Shown here: positions 17,165-26,477 of the stretch, one piece after another | Position numbering within the stretch: the stretch's first letter is position 1 | Layout: each line of letters begins with the position of its first letter | Assembly (NCBI RefSeq): GCF_014191545.1 | Contig: NZ_AP023361.1 | Location: forward strand, 2,880,501-2,944,500 | Direction: 5' to 3' | Source of the DNA: Terrihabitans soli | GTDB lineage: Bacteria; Pseudomonadota; Alphaproteobacteria; Rhizobiales; Methylopilaceae | Length of the DNA: 64,000 nucleotides | Program-made: the position numbers and the translations under genes | The notes under the pieces: generated by a model | What the model saw: only the letters and a program-made list of their open reading frames with translations | The model's database searches: none | What the model was told of the DNA's origin: nothing

Positions 17165-18067
17165 TCAGCGCCGTTTCTTCGCGATCTCCTCGTGGATTTG
17201 GAATTTGCGGACCATCGCGTCGCTGAGATGCTGCTTCATAAGGTAAGAGCATTCCAGATGCTCGCCGCGCTCAAGCAGATCAAGCATTTTCAGATGATCG
17301 CGTGCCTGAATATAAAAACGCTCGCGATCGATCAGCGTGCGGTAGTCCATCAGGCGCCGCAGACGGTTTACGCGGATGAGCGATTGGAGGAAGAACGGAT
17401 TGCCGGACATCCGCGCAATCTCTTCATGGAAGGTAATGCCGGAGGCCAGAAGGCGGGCCGCCGGCCAGCGCTCAACGCCGCCGGCCAGAAGATCGTCCAT
17501 GATGCGGCGCTGCGCGGCGGCCACCGTGCGGTCGAGCTTGAAGCCCGGCTCCAGAATATTGGCCGGCTCGATGATCGCGCGGAAGCGATAGATCTGCGAC
17601 AGGGCTTCGGGCGTCTTGGCCACGGCGATCAGCCGCCAGCCATACCCATCCTTGCGCTCGATCCAGCCTTCATTGGCCGCGCGGCTGAGATGCTCGATCG
17701 CCTGCGCTTTGGTGAGCTCGTAGCGGTCGCGCAGAAACTGCTCGGTGATTTCCTGCGGGATTTGGTTTTGAAGCCAGTCTTCGGCGAAGCGGTAATATTT
17801 TTCCGGCGCGTCGGAATGGTCGGCACGATCATGCGCCGATTTCGGCACCTTGATGCCCCGCTTGACGAAGAAACCGCGATTGGCGCGCTGCTCGAGGACG
17901 CCCTTCTCGGCAAGAAGCTGAAGCGCCTCGCGCACCGGCGAGCGTGAAACGCGGAAATTATCGGCAAGCTTCTGGGTAGACAGGTGTGCATCCGGCGGCA
18001 GCTCGCCACCGTGAATACGCTTGGTAATCTCGTGGGCAATGCGTTCGGAAAGAGAGCTCACGGCCAT
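17165..18067 (-). CDS. GntR-family regulator with an apparent second winged helix
   Basis: Protein of 300 residues. An N-terminal GntR winged helix is clear (SERIAHEITKRIHGGELPPD, then VSRSPVREALQLLAEKGVLE). Residues about 85-150 look like a second helix-turn-helix with a wing (EQFLRDRYELTKAQAIEHLSRA, EGWIERKDGYGWRL), followed by an FCD-like domain with conserved histidine FHEEIARMSGN. It is about 60 residues longer than usual FCD regulators for that reason. It lies 23 bp upstream of the membrane-protein gene. Effector unknown. Confidence 0.84.
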   Translation of the reverse strand: MAVSSLSERIAHEITKRIHGGELPPDAHLSTQKLADNFRVSRSPVREALQLLAEKGVLEQRANRGFFVKRGIKVPKSAHDRADHSDAPEKYYRFAEDWLQNQIPQEITEQFLRDRYELTKAQAIEHLSRAANEGWIERKDGYGWRLIAVAKTPEALSQIYRFRAIIEPANILEPGFKLDRTVAAAQRRIMDDLLAGGVERWPAARLLASGITFHEEIARMSGNPFFLQSLIRVNRLRRLMDYRTLIDRERFYIQARDHLKMLDLLERGEHLECSYLMKQHLSDAMVRKFQIHEEIAKKRR

Positions 18068-18151
18068 TCGCTGATCCCCGGCGGGCTCACCCCCACACGC
18101 GCAAGAGAAGAAACAGCATCGATTTTAGTGTGTCGCCTGCCCCAACGAAAG

Positions 18152-18173
18152 GAGCCGCGCTCGCGCGCGGCTC
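18152..18173 (-). terminator. GC-rich hairpin, possible terminator
   Basis: Perfect 9-bp stem GAGCCGCGC / GCGCGGCTC with a 4-base loop. Read on the minus strand it is followed by CTTTCGTT, a poor T-tract, so termination of the hyi-like transcript is plausible but weakly supported. Confidence 0.45.
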
Positions 18174-18234
18174 AGTATCACAGGGAGAAGTTTCGCGAAG
18201 CATGAGCGATATGCCTCGGTACTCACCGAAAGTT

Positions 18235-18258
18235 GCCACCCAGGAAAGCCTGGGTGGC
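18235..18258. repeat. Perfect 10-bp inverted repeat, possible structured RNA
   Basis: GCCACCCAGG / CCTGGGTGGC around a 4-base loop; flanks (GAAAGTT left, complementary GAAACTTC right) extend it imperfectly to about 45 bp. No T-tract on either side, which argues against a simple terminator. It may be part of a small RNA or a long leader. Confidence 0.4.
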
Positions 18259-18469
18259 GAAGTTTCAGCGTTTTGAAGGGGCCCTCGAAGAAGGCCGTGT
18301 TCAAATTGGACTTTTTGGATTTAAAAAGCAAGTCGAAAATGAATGCATAATGCAAAGGTCTAAGAGGCCTCACTGATAGATAAGGGAAATTTGCCCTGGA
18401 ACGAGGCCCAACTGCGACAATCTTGCCACAGACTCTGACCAATAGCGTTGGAAAGCCACGGACGCGCTG

Positions 18470-19324
18470 TCAGCAGTCGTAATAGTCCAGCCAGGAGAGG
18501 CCGGTGCGGGTGTCGCCGCGCGGAATGTATTGAAGGCCGATCAGCCCCTCATAGCCGGCGCCGTCGAGCGTGCCGAACAATTTGCCGAACTGGAAGGCGC
18601 CGGTGCCGGGCTCGTGGCGGCCCGGATAATCGGCGATGTGCATATGGGCGATATCCGCCAGATGCCGCCAGGCAAAGCGCACGGCATCGATGCCGGCATT
18701 GGCGGCATGGAAGGCGTCGAACAGCAAGCGCACATTGCGCCCATCGACGCTGTCGACGGCGCGCAGCGCCGCATAAGGATCGTCGATGAAATAATTATTG
18801 CGCGTCGCCGGACCGACGGCTTCCACCAGAATGGTCTGGCCGTGACGCGCAGCCGCCTCTGCCGCAAGGCTGAGCCGCTCTATATAGAGCGGCCACAGAT
18901 CGCGCCTTTCCGCACCGCGCGGCACGACGCCCGCCATGATCGCAACGAGGCTGCAGCCGATCTCTGCCGCATAATCCGTGCCGCGCTCCAGCGCGTCGCG
19001 GAAATCCGCATCGCGGCCGGGAAGACAGGCAAGCCCGTTCTCGCCCCGTCCGCCGGGCGGCAGCGCGATCTGCGCCATGCGTACGCCCGTCTGCTGGAGC
19101 AAAGCCCTCAGCTTCGATGCGGGGATTTCATAGGGGTTGGGATGCTCGACAAAACCGAAGCCCATTTCGGCCGCCGAGCGGAAGCGCTGCTCCAGCGGCT
19201 CGTCCGAGAACATGTAACCGATATGGGCACTTAGCCGGTCGATCAGCGGCGCTGCGACACCGCCGAGCCGGCGGTCGCCGCCCGGAGCGGTGGACCGGAA
19301 CATGGGCTGAGACACGGCCGACAT
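18470..19324 (-). CDS. Hydroxypyruvate isomerase-like TIM-barrel protein with altered metal site
   Basis: About 284 residues from the ATG at 19324; the start is uncertain, as no ribosome site is obvious and an earlier TTG at 19360 is open. It aligns by eye to Hyi: GLACLPGRDADFRD, LLFDAFHAA, HIADYPGRHEPGTGAF and a C-terminal GLIGLQYIPRGDTRTGLSWLD. The first catalytic glutamate is kept (ILVEAVGP), but the GLEY/GCEY glutamate is Q and the HLQIAD glutamine is H. A sugar or hydroxyacid isomerase/epimerase role is possible. Hydroxypyruvate isomerase itself is doubtful. Confidence 0.72.
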   Translation of the reverse strand: MSAVSQPMFRSTAPGGDRRLGGVAAPLIDRLSAHIGYMFSDEPLEQRFRSAAEMGFGFVEHPNPYEIPASKLRALLQQTGVRMAQIALPPGGRGENGLACLPGRDADFRDALERGTDYAAEIGCSLVAIMAGVVPRGAERRDLWPLYIERLSLAAEAAARHGQTILVEAVGPATRNNYFIDDPYAALRAVDSVDGRNVRLLFDAFHAANAGIDAVRFAWRHLADIAHMHIADYPGRHEPGTGAFQFGKLFGTLDGAGYEGLIGLQYIPRGDTRTGLSWLDYYDC

Positions 19325-19432
19325 GCAAGCGAGTGTTGCATCTAGAATGCAGAAATACAAACCCGCCGAGCATATGATCGCGAGGCGTGGAAAACGCCCG
19401 GTGTGCGCCCGGTGCGAAGATAAAAGGCGCCG

Positions 19433-19708
19433 CTATTTCCGGTGCACGAGCCGCACGCACATGGCAGCCGAAAAGCCGCTCTTATGCGCCTCGTCTTCGG
19501 AAATCTTGCTCGCCTCCACGAGCGGCTTCAGATGCGCACTGATCGCCTGACGCAAAGTCTGTCCGGCCTGCGCGCGCACGATCGAGGCCTGATAGGTCTG
19601 CAGCGCAAGACCCGAAAGTTTCTGCGCGCACTGATCGGCATCGGCGCGGTCGGCAAAAGCAGGGAACGGCATGGCAAGCAGCACAAGAACGGAGGCGACA
19701 CGCAGCAT
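19433..19708 (-). CDS. Small exported protein of unknown function
   Basis: Protein of 91 residues starting at ATG 19708, with GGGGAG about seven bases upstream. The first ~20 residues are a clear Sec signal peptide (LRVASVLVLLAMPFPAFA, cleavage after AFA). The mature part has two cysteines (DQCAQ, AMCVR) that could form a periplasmic disulfide. I do not recognise the family. It lies 108 bp upstream of the Hyi-like gene in the same direction, without evident functional link. Confidence 0.65.
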   Translation of the reverse strand: MLRVASVLVLLAMPFPAFADRADADQCAQKLSGLALQTYQASIVRAQAGQTLRQAISAHLKPLVEASKISEDEAHKSGFSAAMCVRLVHRK

Positions 19709-19852
19709 CACAATCTCCCCAGCGAATCCACTTGCCGCTCTTCGGCGGCCGCATGAAGTGTGAGAGAGGCTCAGCGTTACTGTCACGGGAAAGTCATGAA
19801 TTGTCCCCAGCCGTGCGCAGGACAAATGTCTCAACAGCTGAGGGGGCTTTTC

Positions 19853-21886
19853 CTATCCGGCGAGACGCTGCTGCACCGAATGCATCGGAAGCCTGATGCT
19901 GAAAATCGTGCCGCCGCCCGGCGCCGGTTCGAATCCGATATCGCCGCCGAGCTGCGTGACGATCTGCTTGGCGATGCTGAGGCCAAGTCCCGTTCCGCCT
20001 TTCTCGCGCCGGTCGGTGGCGTTGACCTGCACGAATTTCTCGAAGATCCGTTCTTTGTACGTACTCGGTATTCCAGGACCGCGATCGCGGACCGAAATTC
20101 TTATGCTATGCCCGTTGGTGCGAACGGTTACGAGGACTTCGCTGCCGGGCGGAGAGAACTTCGCCGCATTGGACAGAAGATTTGAAATCACCTGGGTAAG
20201 GCGCTCGGGGTCGGAGACGGTCATGCCTTCCGTCGCCGAGGGATCCAGGCAGAGCCGGACATCGAACTCGTCGGCAAAACCCTGATTGGCCTCGATGGCC
20301 TGGCGCACGAGATCGAGCACATCGACCGGCTTCAGATCGAACTCCATTTTGCCGGCCTCGATCTTTTCCATATCGAGGATCTCGTTGACGATCCGCACGA
20401 GGCGCCTGCAATTGCCGTGCGCGATCGTGAGCATGCGCCGAACCGACTCCGGGAGGTTGCCGCCCGCCCCACCCGCCAAAATGCCGATCGGCGCCATGAT
20501 CGCCGTCAGCGGCGTTCTCAGTTCGTGGCTGACGGTCGCGATGAACTCGTCCTTTAACTGCTGCTGCCGCTTTTTCTCGGACAGCTCTTCTTCGGTCGAG
20601 CGCAATTGTTCGAGCAAGGCGGCGCGCGCCTCGGCGTTCTCGCGCGCAACGCGTGCTTCGATCGCTTCCATTTCGGCACGCAAAAGCTGTTCGCGGATAT
20701 TGCGGTTTTCGTCTTCGAACTGCTTGCGCCGCATTTGCGCAAGAACGCGCGCCCGCAACAGATCGAAATCGTTCGATTTGGCGATGTAGTCGTCGGCGCC
20801 CGCAGCGAGGCCTTCGATCATCAATCTGCGGTCGTCGACGGCCGTCAGGATCACGATGGGGATATCGCGCATCACGGGCACGCCTTTGACCCGGCGGCAG
20901 GTCTCGGCGCCGCCGATCCCCGGCATGATGAGATCAAGAAGAACGCAATCGACGGGATGGACCGACAAGAGGTCGAGCGCTTCCTCGCCGGACCTCGCCA
21001 GCACGACCTCATAACCTTCCGTGCGAAGCGATTCCGATATTTCCTGAAGGAAACTTTCGCTGTCATCGACGACGAGAATTTTCTTCGGCCCCATGAGGCT
21101 GGGCGTTGCCTGTTCGGCAACAGGACCGCCGGCGCTGCGGACAACCGCATTCAGCCGCGCCAGCACAATGCCGATATCTTCTCCTTTGCGCACAAAGGCA
21201 TCGGCGCCGGCATCGAGCGCCCGCAGCTCCGCGCCCCGATCGTCGGCGCCCGTCAGCAGAAGGCAGGGAAGTCCGCGCAGCGCCGCATCGAGACGGATGC
21301 GGCGGATAACGGTCGCGCCGTCGATCCCCGGCATGATGCCGTCGACGATGACCGCGGTCGGCCGGTGATCGGCGGCGATCCGCAATCCTTCCTCGCCGCT
21401 CGCGGCAAGAAGGACAGTGTAGGCGGCAGCTTCCAGCGCCGCCCGCAGCTCTTCGCGGAATGTGTCGCTGTCGTCGATGACGAGAATGGTTTCGCGCCGG
21501 GACGGCGTCTCCTCGCCGCTCTGGCGCAGGAGTTCGCGCGCGCGGGCGATGAGATAGACCGGATCATACGGCTTTGCGACGTAATCGTCGGCTCCCGTCG
21601 TCAGACCGCGGATGCGATCGCTTATCTCGGATTCCGTCGAGAGCATGATGACGGCGGTCTCCGGCGCATCGGCGCTCGCACGAATGTCCGCGAGCAGATC
21701 GACACCGTCTCCGTCCGGCAGGAGCACATCGAGAACAACGAGCGGGAAGTGCCCGGCGGCAAGCGCCGTCCGCGCCTCGGCGATCGTCGCCGCCGCCGTC
21801 ACCGAAAAGCCGGCTTCCTCGAGCGTATCGAGCAGATCCATACGAACCGTCAGGCTGTCGTCGACGACGAGAATGCGCCCGCTCAT
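19853..21886 (-). CDS. Triple-receiver histidine kinase (REC-REC-REC-HisKA-HATPase), chemosensory output
   Basis: Protein of 677 residues with no membrane helix and no sensor domain. Three receiver domains come first, with phospho-acceptor aspartates at about D53 (VVLDVLLP), D182 (VIVDGIMP) and D318 (VLLDLIMP). A coiled coil (390-445) leads to HisKA with H454 ([10 protein letters not shown]) and an HATPase with [11 protein letters not shown]. The start overlaps the cheB stop (ATGA). It takes the place where Wsp operons carry a GGDEF regulator. The receivers are likely phosphorylated by the operon's CheA and control the kinase core. Confidence 0.9.
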   Translation of the reverse strand: MSGRILVVDDSLTVRMDLLDTLEEAGFSVTAAATIAEARTALAAGHFPLVVLDVLLPDGDGVDLLADIRASADAPETAVIMLSTESEISDRIRGLTTGADDYVAKPYDPVYLIARARELLRQSGEETPSRRETILVIDDSDTFREELRAALEAAAYTVLLAASGEEGLRIAADHRPTAVIVDGIMPGIDGATVIRRIRLDAALRGLPCLLLTGADDRGAELRALDAGADAFVRKGEDIGIVLARLNAVVRSAGGPVAEQATPSLMGPKKILVVDDSESFLQEISESLRTEGYEVVLARSGEEALDLLSVHPVDCVLLDLIMPGIGGAETCRRVKGVPVMRDIPIVILTAVDDRRLMIEGLAAGADDYIAKSNDFDLLRARVLAQMRRKQFEDENRNIREQLLRAEMEAIEARVARENAEARAALLEQLRSTEEELSEKKRQQQLKDEFIATVSHELRTPLTAIMAPIGILAGGAGGNLPESVRRMLTIAHGNCRRLVRIVNEILDMEKIEAGKMEFDLKPVDVLDLVRQAIEANQGFADEFDVRLCLDPSATEGMTVSDPERLTQVISNLLSNAAKFSPPGSEVLVTVRTNGHSIRISVRDRGPGIPSTYKERIFEKFVQVNATDRREKGGTGLGLSIAKQIVTQLGGDIGFEPAPGGGTIFSIRLPMHSVQQRLAG

Positions 21887-22932
21887 ATGCGCACTCCCTG
21901 GCCGACGCTCTGCAGGGCGACGAGACGCCGACCTATCTCGTCCAAAGCGAGGATCTGGCGAGCTGCGCCGATCATCGCCGCCTCGCGCGGCATCCCGTAA
22001 ACGACCGAGGACGCCTCGTCCTGCGCGATCGTCATGCCGCCGGCCTCGCGGACTTTCAAAAGCCCCGACGCGCCGTCCTTGCCCATGCCGGTCAGAAGAC
22101 AGGCGATGCCGGAAGGCCCGTATTCATGCGCAACAGACTCGAACAGAATATCGACGGAGGGGCGGCAGGAATGGCGCGCCGGGTCATCGGTCAGATGGAT
22201 ATGGCCGCGACGGACGACGAGATGGCGATCGCCGGGCGCCACCACGACGCGGCCCCTGAGAGACATGATATCGACGCCGTCTTTTGCCTCGCTGACGCGG
22301 CGTTCGGTCTGCCCGTCCAGCCATTCGGTGAACGCCGAACCGAAGGGCTCGTTGATGTGCTGCACGAGAAGGACCGGCAGCTGAAACTGGACCGGAAGAT
22401 CGCGCAGAATCCTGACCACGGCGCCCGGTCCTCCGGTCGAGGCGCCGATCGCAACGAGGCTCATCGGCACAGAACCCGGGGCCGGGGGCGGCGTTTGCGC
22501 CGGCATTATGCGCACGCGCGGATGGCGGATAACGCGAATGCGCGCCACAAGCTTGATGAGCGCGATCAGACGGCGCTCCCAGAGTTCTCCGGCCTCAGGC
22601 CCGGCCGGCTTGTCGAGAACGTCCACGGCACCGGCGGCCAGTGCCTCGTAAATCTTGAACAGCTCGCCGCGATTGACCGATGCGGAAACGACAAGGATCG
22701 GCGTCGGACAATGCGACATGATGTATTCGGTCGCGGCAAGACCGCTCATGACCGGCATCATCATGTCCATGGTAACGACGTCCGGCCGCGCCTCATCGCA
22801 CATCTCGATCGCCGTTTTGCCGTTGTCCGCCTCTCCGATCACCTCAAGCCCGGGATCGGACGAAATCACCTCGACAAGACGCGCCCTCACCGTCTTCGAA
22901 TCTTCGACGACGAGCACGCGGATCCTATTCAT
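21883..22932 (-). CDS. cheB: Protein-glutamate methylesterase CheB
   Basis: Protein of 349 residues: a receiver domain (1-125, D56 in TMDMMMP) plus a methylesterase domain with the catalytic serine in AIGASTGGPG, histidine in VQHI and aspartate in TGMGKDGA. It removes methyl groups from receptor glutamates to reset adaptation and is activated by CheA phosphorylation. It overlaps cheA by 8 bp and the next gene by 4 bp. WspF is the equivalent in Wsp systems. Confidence 0.95.
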   Translation of the reverse strand: MNRIRVLVVEDSKTVRARLVEVISSDPGLEVIGEADNGKTAIEMCDEARPDVVTMDMMMPVMSGLAATEYIMSHCPTPILVVSASVNRGELFKIYEALAAGAVDVLDKPAGPEAGELWERRLIALIKLVARIRVIRHPRVRIMPAQTPPPAPGSVPMSLVAIGASTGGPGAVVRILRDLPVQFQLPVLLVQHINEPFGSAFTEWLDGQTERRVSEAKDGVDIMSLRGRVVVAPGDRHLVVRRGHIHLTDDPARHSCRPSVDILFESVAHEYGPSGIACLLTGMGKDGASGLLKVREAGGMTIAQDEASSVVYGMPREAAMIGAARQILALDEIGRRLVALQSVGQGVRI

Positions 22933-24982
22933 GCCCCACCGCCAATGGCGCGATCATCGACAACAAAGTCGCCTGGTCGAACTCGCTCTTTGCAATATGA
23001 CCCTGGGCGCCAGCCTCGCGGCCGCGCTGGATATGTTCGGGGCCTGAAAGCGAGGTGACGAGGAGTGCCGGGATGTCGTGCAAGGCCGGATCGGCACGCA
23101 GATGCTCAACAAAAGAAAAGCCGTCCATGCCCGGCATTTCGACATCGACGAGAACGAGCGCGTAGCGGCGCGCCCGCATCCGCTCGAGACCCTCTTCGCC
23201 CGACATGGCGACATCGACATCATATCCGGCGGATTCGAGAATGCTTTGCTCGAGCATGCGTGTTGTCAGCGAATCGTCGACGACAAGAACGCGCGTCTTC
23301 TCCTTCAGCGATGCGACCGGATGGAATCCGGCGTTCCTCGCCGCGGCAACCAATATGTCGGGATCGAGAACCAGCTGCGGATTTCCCGCCGCATCGAGGC
23401 TTGCGCCGGCAATGATCGGACTTGCAGCGATATTTCCGGGCAATGGCCTCACGACGATGTCGCCCGTGCCGATAAGCCTTTCGACTCCGATCGCGGCGCG
23501 GCCCAGCGCACCGGCGACGATAATGGCCGTGCCGCCGAGACGGGGTTCGCCTGTATCCGTTTGCAGGGCCGCCTGAAGCGGCACGAACGGAATCTCCTCG
23601 TCGCCATGCGCAATCGACATGCCCTGCGCGGTCCAGGATATTTCGGAAGCGGCGAGCCTTCGTGTGCGCAGAACGGCTTCGAGCGGGATTGCGATCGGAG
23701 CGGCGCGCGCCGAGGGCTCGACGACGAGAGCTTCGACCGACGCCAGCGAGGACGGCATAACAAGCTCGAAAGCCGTACCCGATCCCGGTGTTCCGGAAAG
23801 CCTGATCTCCCCGCCAAGCTTTTCGACACATTCCCGGACGATGTCGAGGCCGATGCCCCTCCCAGAAATTCCCGTCACGGTCTGGGATGTGCTTATCCCG
23901 CCGGCCAGAAGAATACCGATCAGCTGCCCGTCGTCCGCTTCCGCTCCGGCCAGACCGCGTTCCATGGCAATTTTGCGAACTGCCCGAAAATCGATGCCGC
24001 GGCCGTCATCGCTGCAGGCGAAGACGATCTTTCGTCCGCTCCGCGATACGGTGACACAGATCTGCCCCGCACCGGTCTTGCCTGCGGCAAGACGTTCGCG
24101 CGGCATCTCGATGCCGTGGGCAACAGCATTGCGGACGAGCTGGATCAGCGCATTCTGGATCGTCTCGATCATATGCGCGTCGATACGGATATCGCCGCTT
24201 CTGCCTTCGAACCGGACATCCTTGGACAAGGCGCGCGCGGCATCGCGCGCCGTGCGCTCAAGCACGGTAAACAGACTTGAAACCGGAACGAGGCGAAGCC
24301 GGTGCGCCGTATCGCGCAGGCTGCGAAACTCGCGATCCATCCGTTCCAGCGTCGTTCCCAGCATGCGCTCGGCCGTGCGGAGCCTTCGGCGCAGATCCTC
24401 GATCGTCGCGGAACGCTGCACAAAAGCCACCGTCGGGACCCGGCTGCGTTCAGCCGATGCGGGAGACGAGAGCTGGACGGCAAGGAGATCGGCAAGATCG
24501 CGGCTATTGTCGAGCTCGTGCACAACGCCGCGCAGGCCGTTCAAGAGAGCGTGCGTTTCGGACACCGCATCGAGCAGAACCTGCGTCTCGCCGATATCCG
24601 CGCGTACCGTCTGGATGCGCTCCTCGCCCGCAGGACGCGGCGAACCCGCCTCCTGTTCCTCGGGCGGCGGTTCGGTAAGCGCGGGAACGAGCCCCGTAAT
24701 GGCATCGATCCGCTCGAGCAGCGCATCCACGTCCTCGCGAGACAGAGCCTGCGCGGAGCTGCGATACGGCGAGAGGCTGTCCTCGATCTTGTGGGCAAGG
24801 TGGGCGATCTCGCTCTGCTTGACGACGCGCGCGGCGCCTTTCAGCGTGTGAGCCAGACGCAACAGCTTCTGCACTGCCGCCGCCTGCTCGGCACCCTTCT
24901 CGATGTCCAGCAGACATTTGCCGAACTGATCGACGATTTCCTGCGCCTCGGGCCGGAAATATTTGAAGGGATCTTTTGCCAT
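22925..24982 (-). CDS. cheA: Hybrid chemotaxis kinase CheA with C-terminal receiver (WspE-like)
   Basis: Protein of 685 residues. Order: HPt with H45 (RLAHTLKGAARVV), dimerisation helices, CheA-type HATPase (VRNAVAHGIE, CSDDGRGID, GRGIGLDIVRE), CheW-like domain (about 415-545) and a receiver domain near the C-terminus (VLVVDDSLTTRM, VLVDVEMPGMDG). There is no separate P2-type CheY-docking region that I can see. This layout is that of WspE/FrzE-like hybrids in non-flagellar chemosensory systems. It lies 13 bp after the MCP gene. Confidence 0.94.
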   Translation of the reverse strand: MAKDPFKYFRPEAQEIVDQFGKCLLDIEKGAEQAAAVQKLLRLAHTLKGAARVVKQSEIAHLAHKIEDSLSPYRSSAQALSREDVDALLERIDAITGLVPALTEPPPEEQEAGSPRPAGEERIQTVRADIGETQVLLDAVSETHALLNGLRGVVHELDNSRDLADLLAVQLSSPASAERSRVPTVAFVQRSATIEDLRRRLRTAERMLGTTLERMDREFRSLRDTAHRLRLVPVSSLFTVLERTARDAARALSKDVRFEGRSGDIRIDAHMIETIQNALIQLVRNAVAHGIEMPRERLAAGKTGAGQICVTVSRSGRKIVFACSDDGRGIDFRAVRKIAMERGLAGAEADDGQLIGILLAGGISTSQTVTGISGRGIGLDIVRECVEKLGGEIRLSGTPGSGTAFELVMPSSLASVEALVVEPSARAAPIAIPLEAVLRTRRLAASEISWTAQGMSIAHGDEEIPFVPLQAALQTDTGEPRLGGTAIIVAGALGRAAIGVERLIGTGDIVVRPLPGNIAASPIIAGASLDAAGNPQLVLDPDILVAAARNAGFHPVASLKEKTRVLVVDDSLTTRMLEQSILESAGYDVDVAMSGEEGLERMRARRYALVLVDVEMPGMDGFSFVEHLRADPALHDIPALLVTSLSGPEHIQRGREAGAQGHIAKSEFDQATLLSMIAPLAVGHE

Positions 24983-24995
24983 CGCCTCCCGATCC

Positions 24996-26477
24996 TCATG
25001 CCGCGCGTGTCTGCGGTCGGATGATGCGCAGAAGATCCGTCGACAGATTGGTCATCTGAGAAACGGTCTGCAGCGTCTGGCCGGCACTCGTCTCCGTCTC
25101 CATCGACGCCTGAGCCACATGGGCAATTGCAACATTCACCTGTTCGACGGCGCTCGCCTGCTGCTTGGTCGAGAGTTCGATTTCCCGTGCCGCGTCGGTC
25201 GTTGTCGTCACAAGGTCGGCGATCTGCTTGAAACCGGATGCGACATCTCCGAACTGCCGCGATCCGGCATCGACCACCTTCGATCCCGTCTCGGTCGCCA
25301 TCACCGTCGTGTTCACGGCACTGCGCACATCGTCGATCAGGCCGCGAACCTCTTTCGTTGACCCCGTGACACGATCGGCGAGTTTGCGGATCTCGTCCGC
25401 GACGACGGCAAAGCGCTTTCCTGTTTCACCGGCGCCGGCGGCCTCGATCGTCGCGTTGATTGCGAGGATATTCGTCTGTTCCGCAAGCTCGGACACAATA
25501 TCGAGCACGGCACCGACTTCCTGCGATTTTCGCCCGAGTTCGAGCATATGGGAGACGATCTGATCGACCTGCCGGCGGATGCTGGCGATCGACTCATGCG
25601 CCGCGCCGACCGTGCCGGCGCCGAGCAGCGCCGCATTCGCCGTCTGCTCGGATGTCTGCGCGACGCGCTGGGCGCTTGCTGCAATCTGCCGCGACGTCAT
25701 CAGCAGCTCGCTCATCGTCGTCGAGATTTCGGTCATCGCCGTCGCCTGTTCCTTGGCCCCGCTTGCCTGCTGATTGGCGACGGCCTGCAGCTCGGCCGAT
25801 GAGTTCCGGACCTGCCCCACGGCCGTGCCGATCTGATCGGCCAGCGAGCGCGATATGAACCAGCCTATGCCTGCGACAGCGAGGATTCCGATGGCGCCGC
25901 CGGCAAGAATGATTGCGCGCGTGAGATCGTTTGCGTCGGCGGTCGCCAGCGCACGCAATTCCAGAAGCCGGTCCTCCTCACGATTGGCTTCCTTTATCGT
26001 GGCCCGGATGTCGGACATGGTATTGGCACCGATGCCGCTCTCGGTAATCTTGACGGCGGCGTCGAGACCCTGGCTGCGGCGAACCTCAATCTGATTACGG
26101 AACTGCGCGATTTTTCGTTCGACCAGAGGTTCCAACACCGCCATGCGGCGTACCTGCTCGGGATTGTCGGAGATCAATCGCCGAAGCTCTTCCATGGCCG
26201 CCGGCAACGGCTCGCTGGCAGCCGTATACGGATTGAGAAACGTCTCGTCTCCCGTAATGACGAACCCGCGCACACCGGTTTCACTGTCGATCAGATGAAC
26301 CAGAAGGTCCTGCAGTTTGTCGCGCACCTCATAGGAATGCTTGAGCCATCTTCCGTTTTCTATTGTGCGGCTGGCATTGAAGTATGACGCATAGGCGACG
26401 GTTAGAAGCGTCAGCGCGGAGAGGCCGAAACCGAAGATGAGACGCTTTGCGACAGTCCATTGGCCGAACGAGATCAT
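24996..26477 (-). CDS. Methyl-accepting chemoreceptor with CHASE3-like sensor, no HAMP
   Basis: Protein of 493 residues from ATG 26477, which overlaps the cheW stop (ATGA); a much longer open frame upstream is out of frame noise over cheW. TM1 is about 12-32. A CHASE3-like helical sensor region ([29 protein letters not shown]) follows, then TM2 at about 188-208. The signalling hairpin tip is [15 protein letters not shown] (333-347). The coiled coil begins directly after TM2, leaving no room for a HAMP domain. The ligand or stimulus is unknown. Confidence 0.92.
   Translation of the reverse strand: MISFGQWTVAKRLIFGFGLSALTLLTVAYASYFNASRTIENGRWLKHSYEVRDKLQDLLVHLIDSETGVRGFVITGDETFLNPYTAASEPLPAAMEELRRLISDNPEQVRRMAVLEPLVERKIAQFRNQIEVRRSQGLDAAVKITESGIGANTMSDIRATIKEANREEDRLLELRALATADANDLTRAIILAGGAIGILAVAGIGWFISRSLADQIGTAVGQVRNSSAELQAVANQQASGAKEQATAMTEISTTMSELLMTSRQIAASAQRVAQTSEQTANAALLGAGTVGAAHESIASIRRQVDQIVSHMLELGRKSQEVGAVLDIVSELAEQTNILAINATIEAAGAGETGKRFAVVADEIRKLADRVTGSTKEVRGLIDDVRSAVNTTVMATETGSKVVDAGSRQFGDVASGFKQIADLVTTTTDAAREIELSTKQQASAVEQVNVAIAHVAQASMETETSAGQTLQTVSQMTNLSTDLLRIIRPQTRAA

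Larger units (their letters stand above)
18068..18469. other. 402-bp structured gap without a credible gene
   Basis: Between the GntR gene and the Hyi-like gene, both on the minus strand. It contains two perfect hairpins (separate entries), an AT-rich stretch about 18290-18390 unlike its GC-rich surroundings, and a small dyad TGCAT-A-ATGCA at 18343-18353. A 105-codon reading frame on the minus strand crosses both hairpins and has no recognisable content, so I do not call it. Confidence 0.6.

Noticed and set aside
18125-18442. 105-codon frame on the minus strand in the gap upstream of the GntR gene
   Set aside because: It crosses both perfect hairpins, has unusual composition and no recognisable motif or ribosome site.
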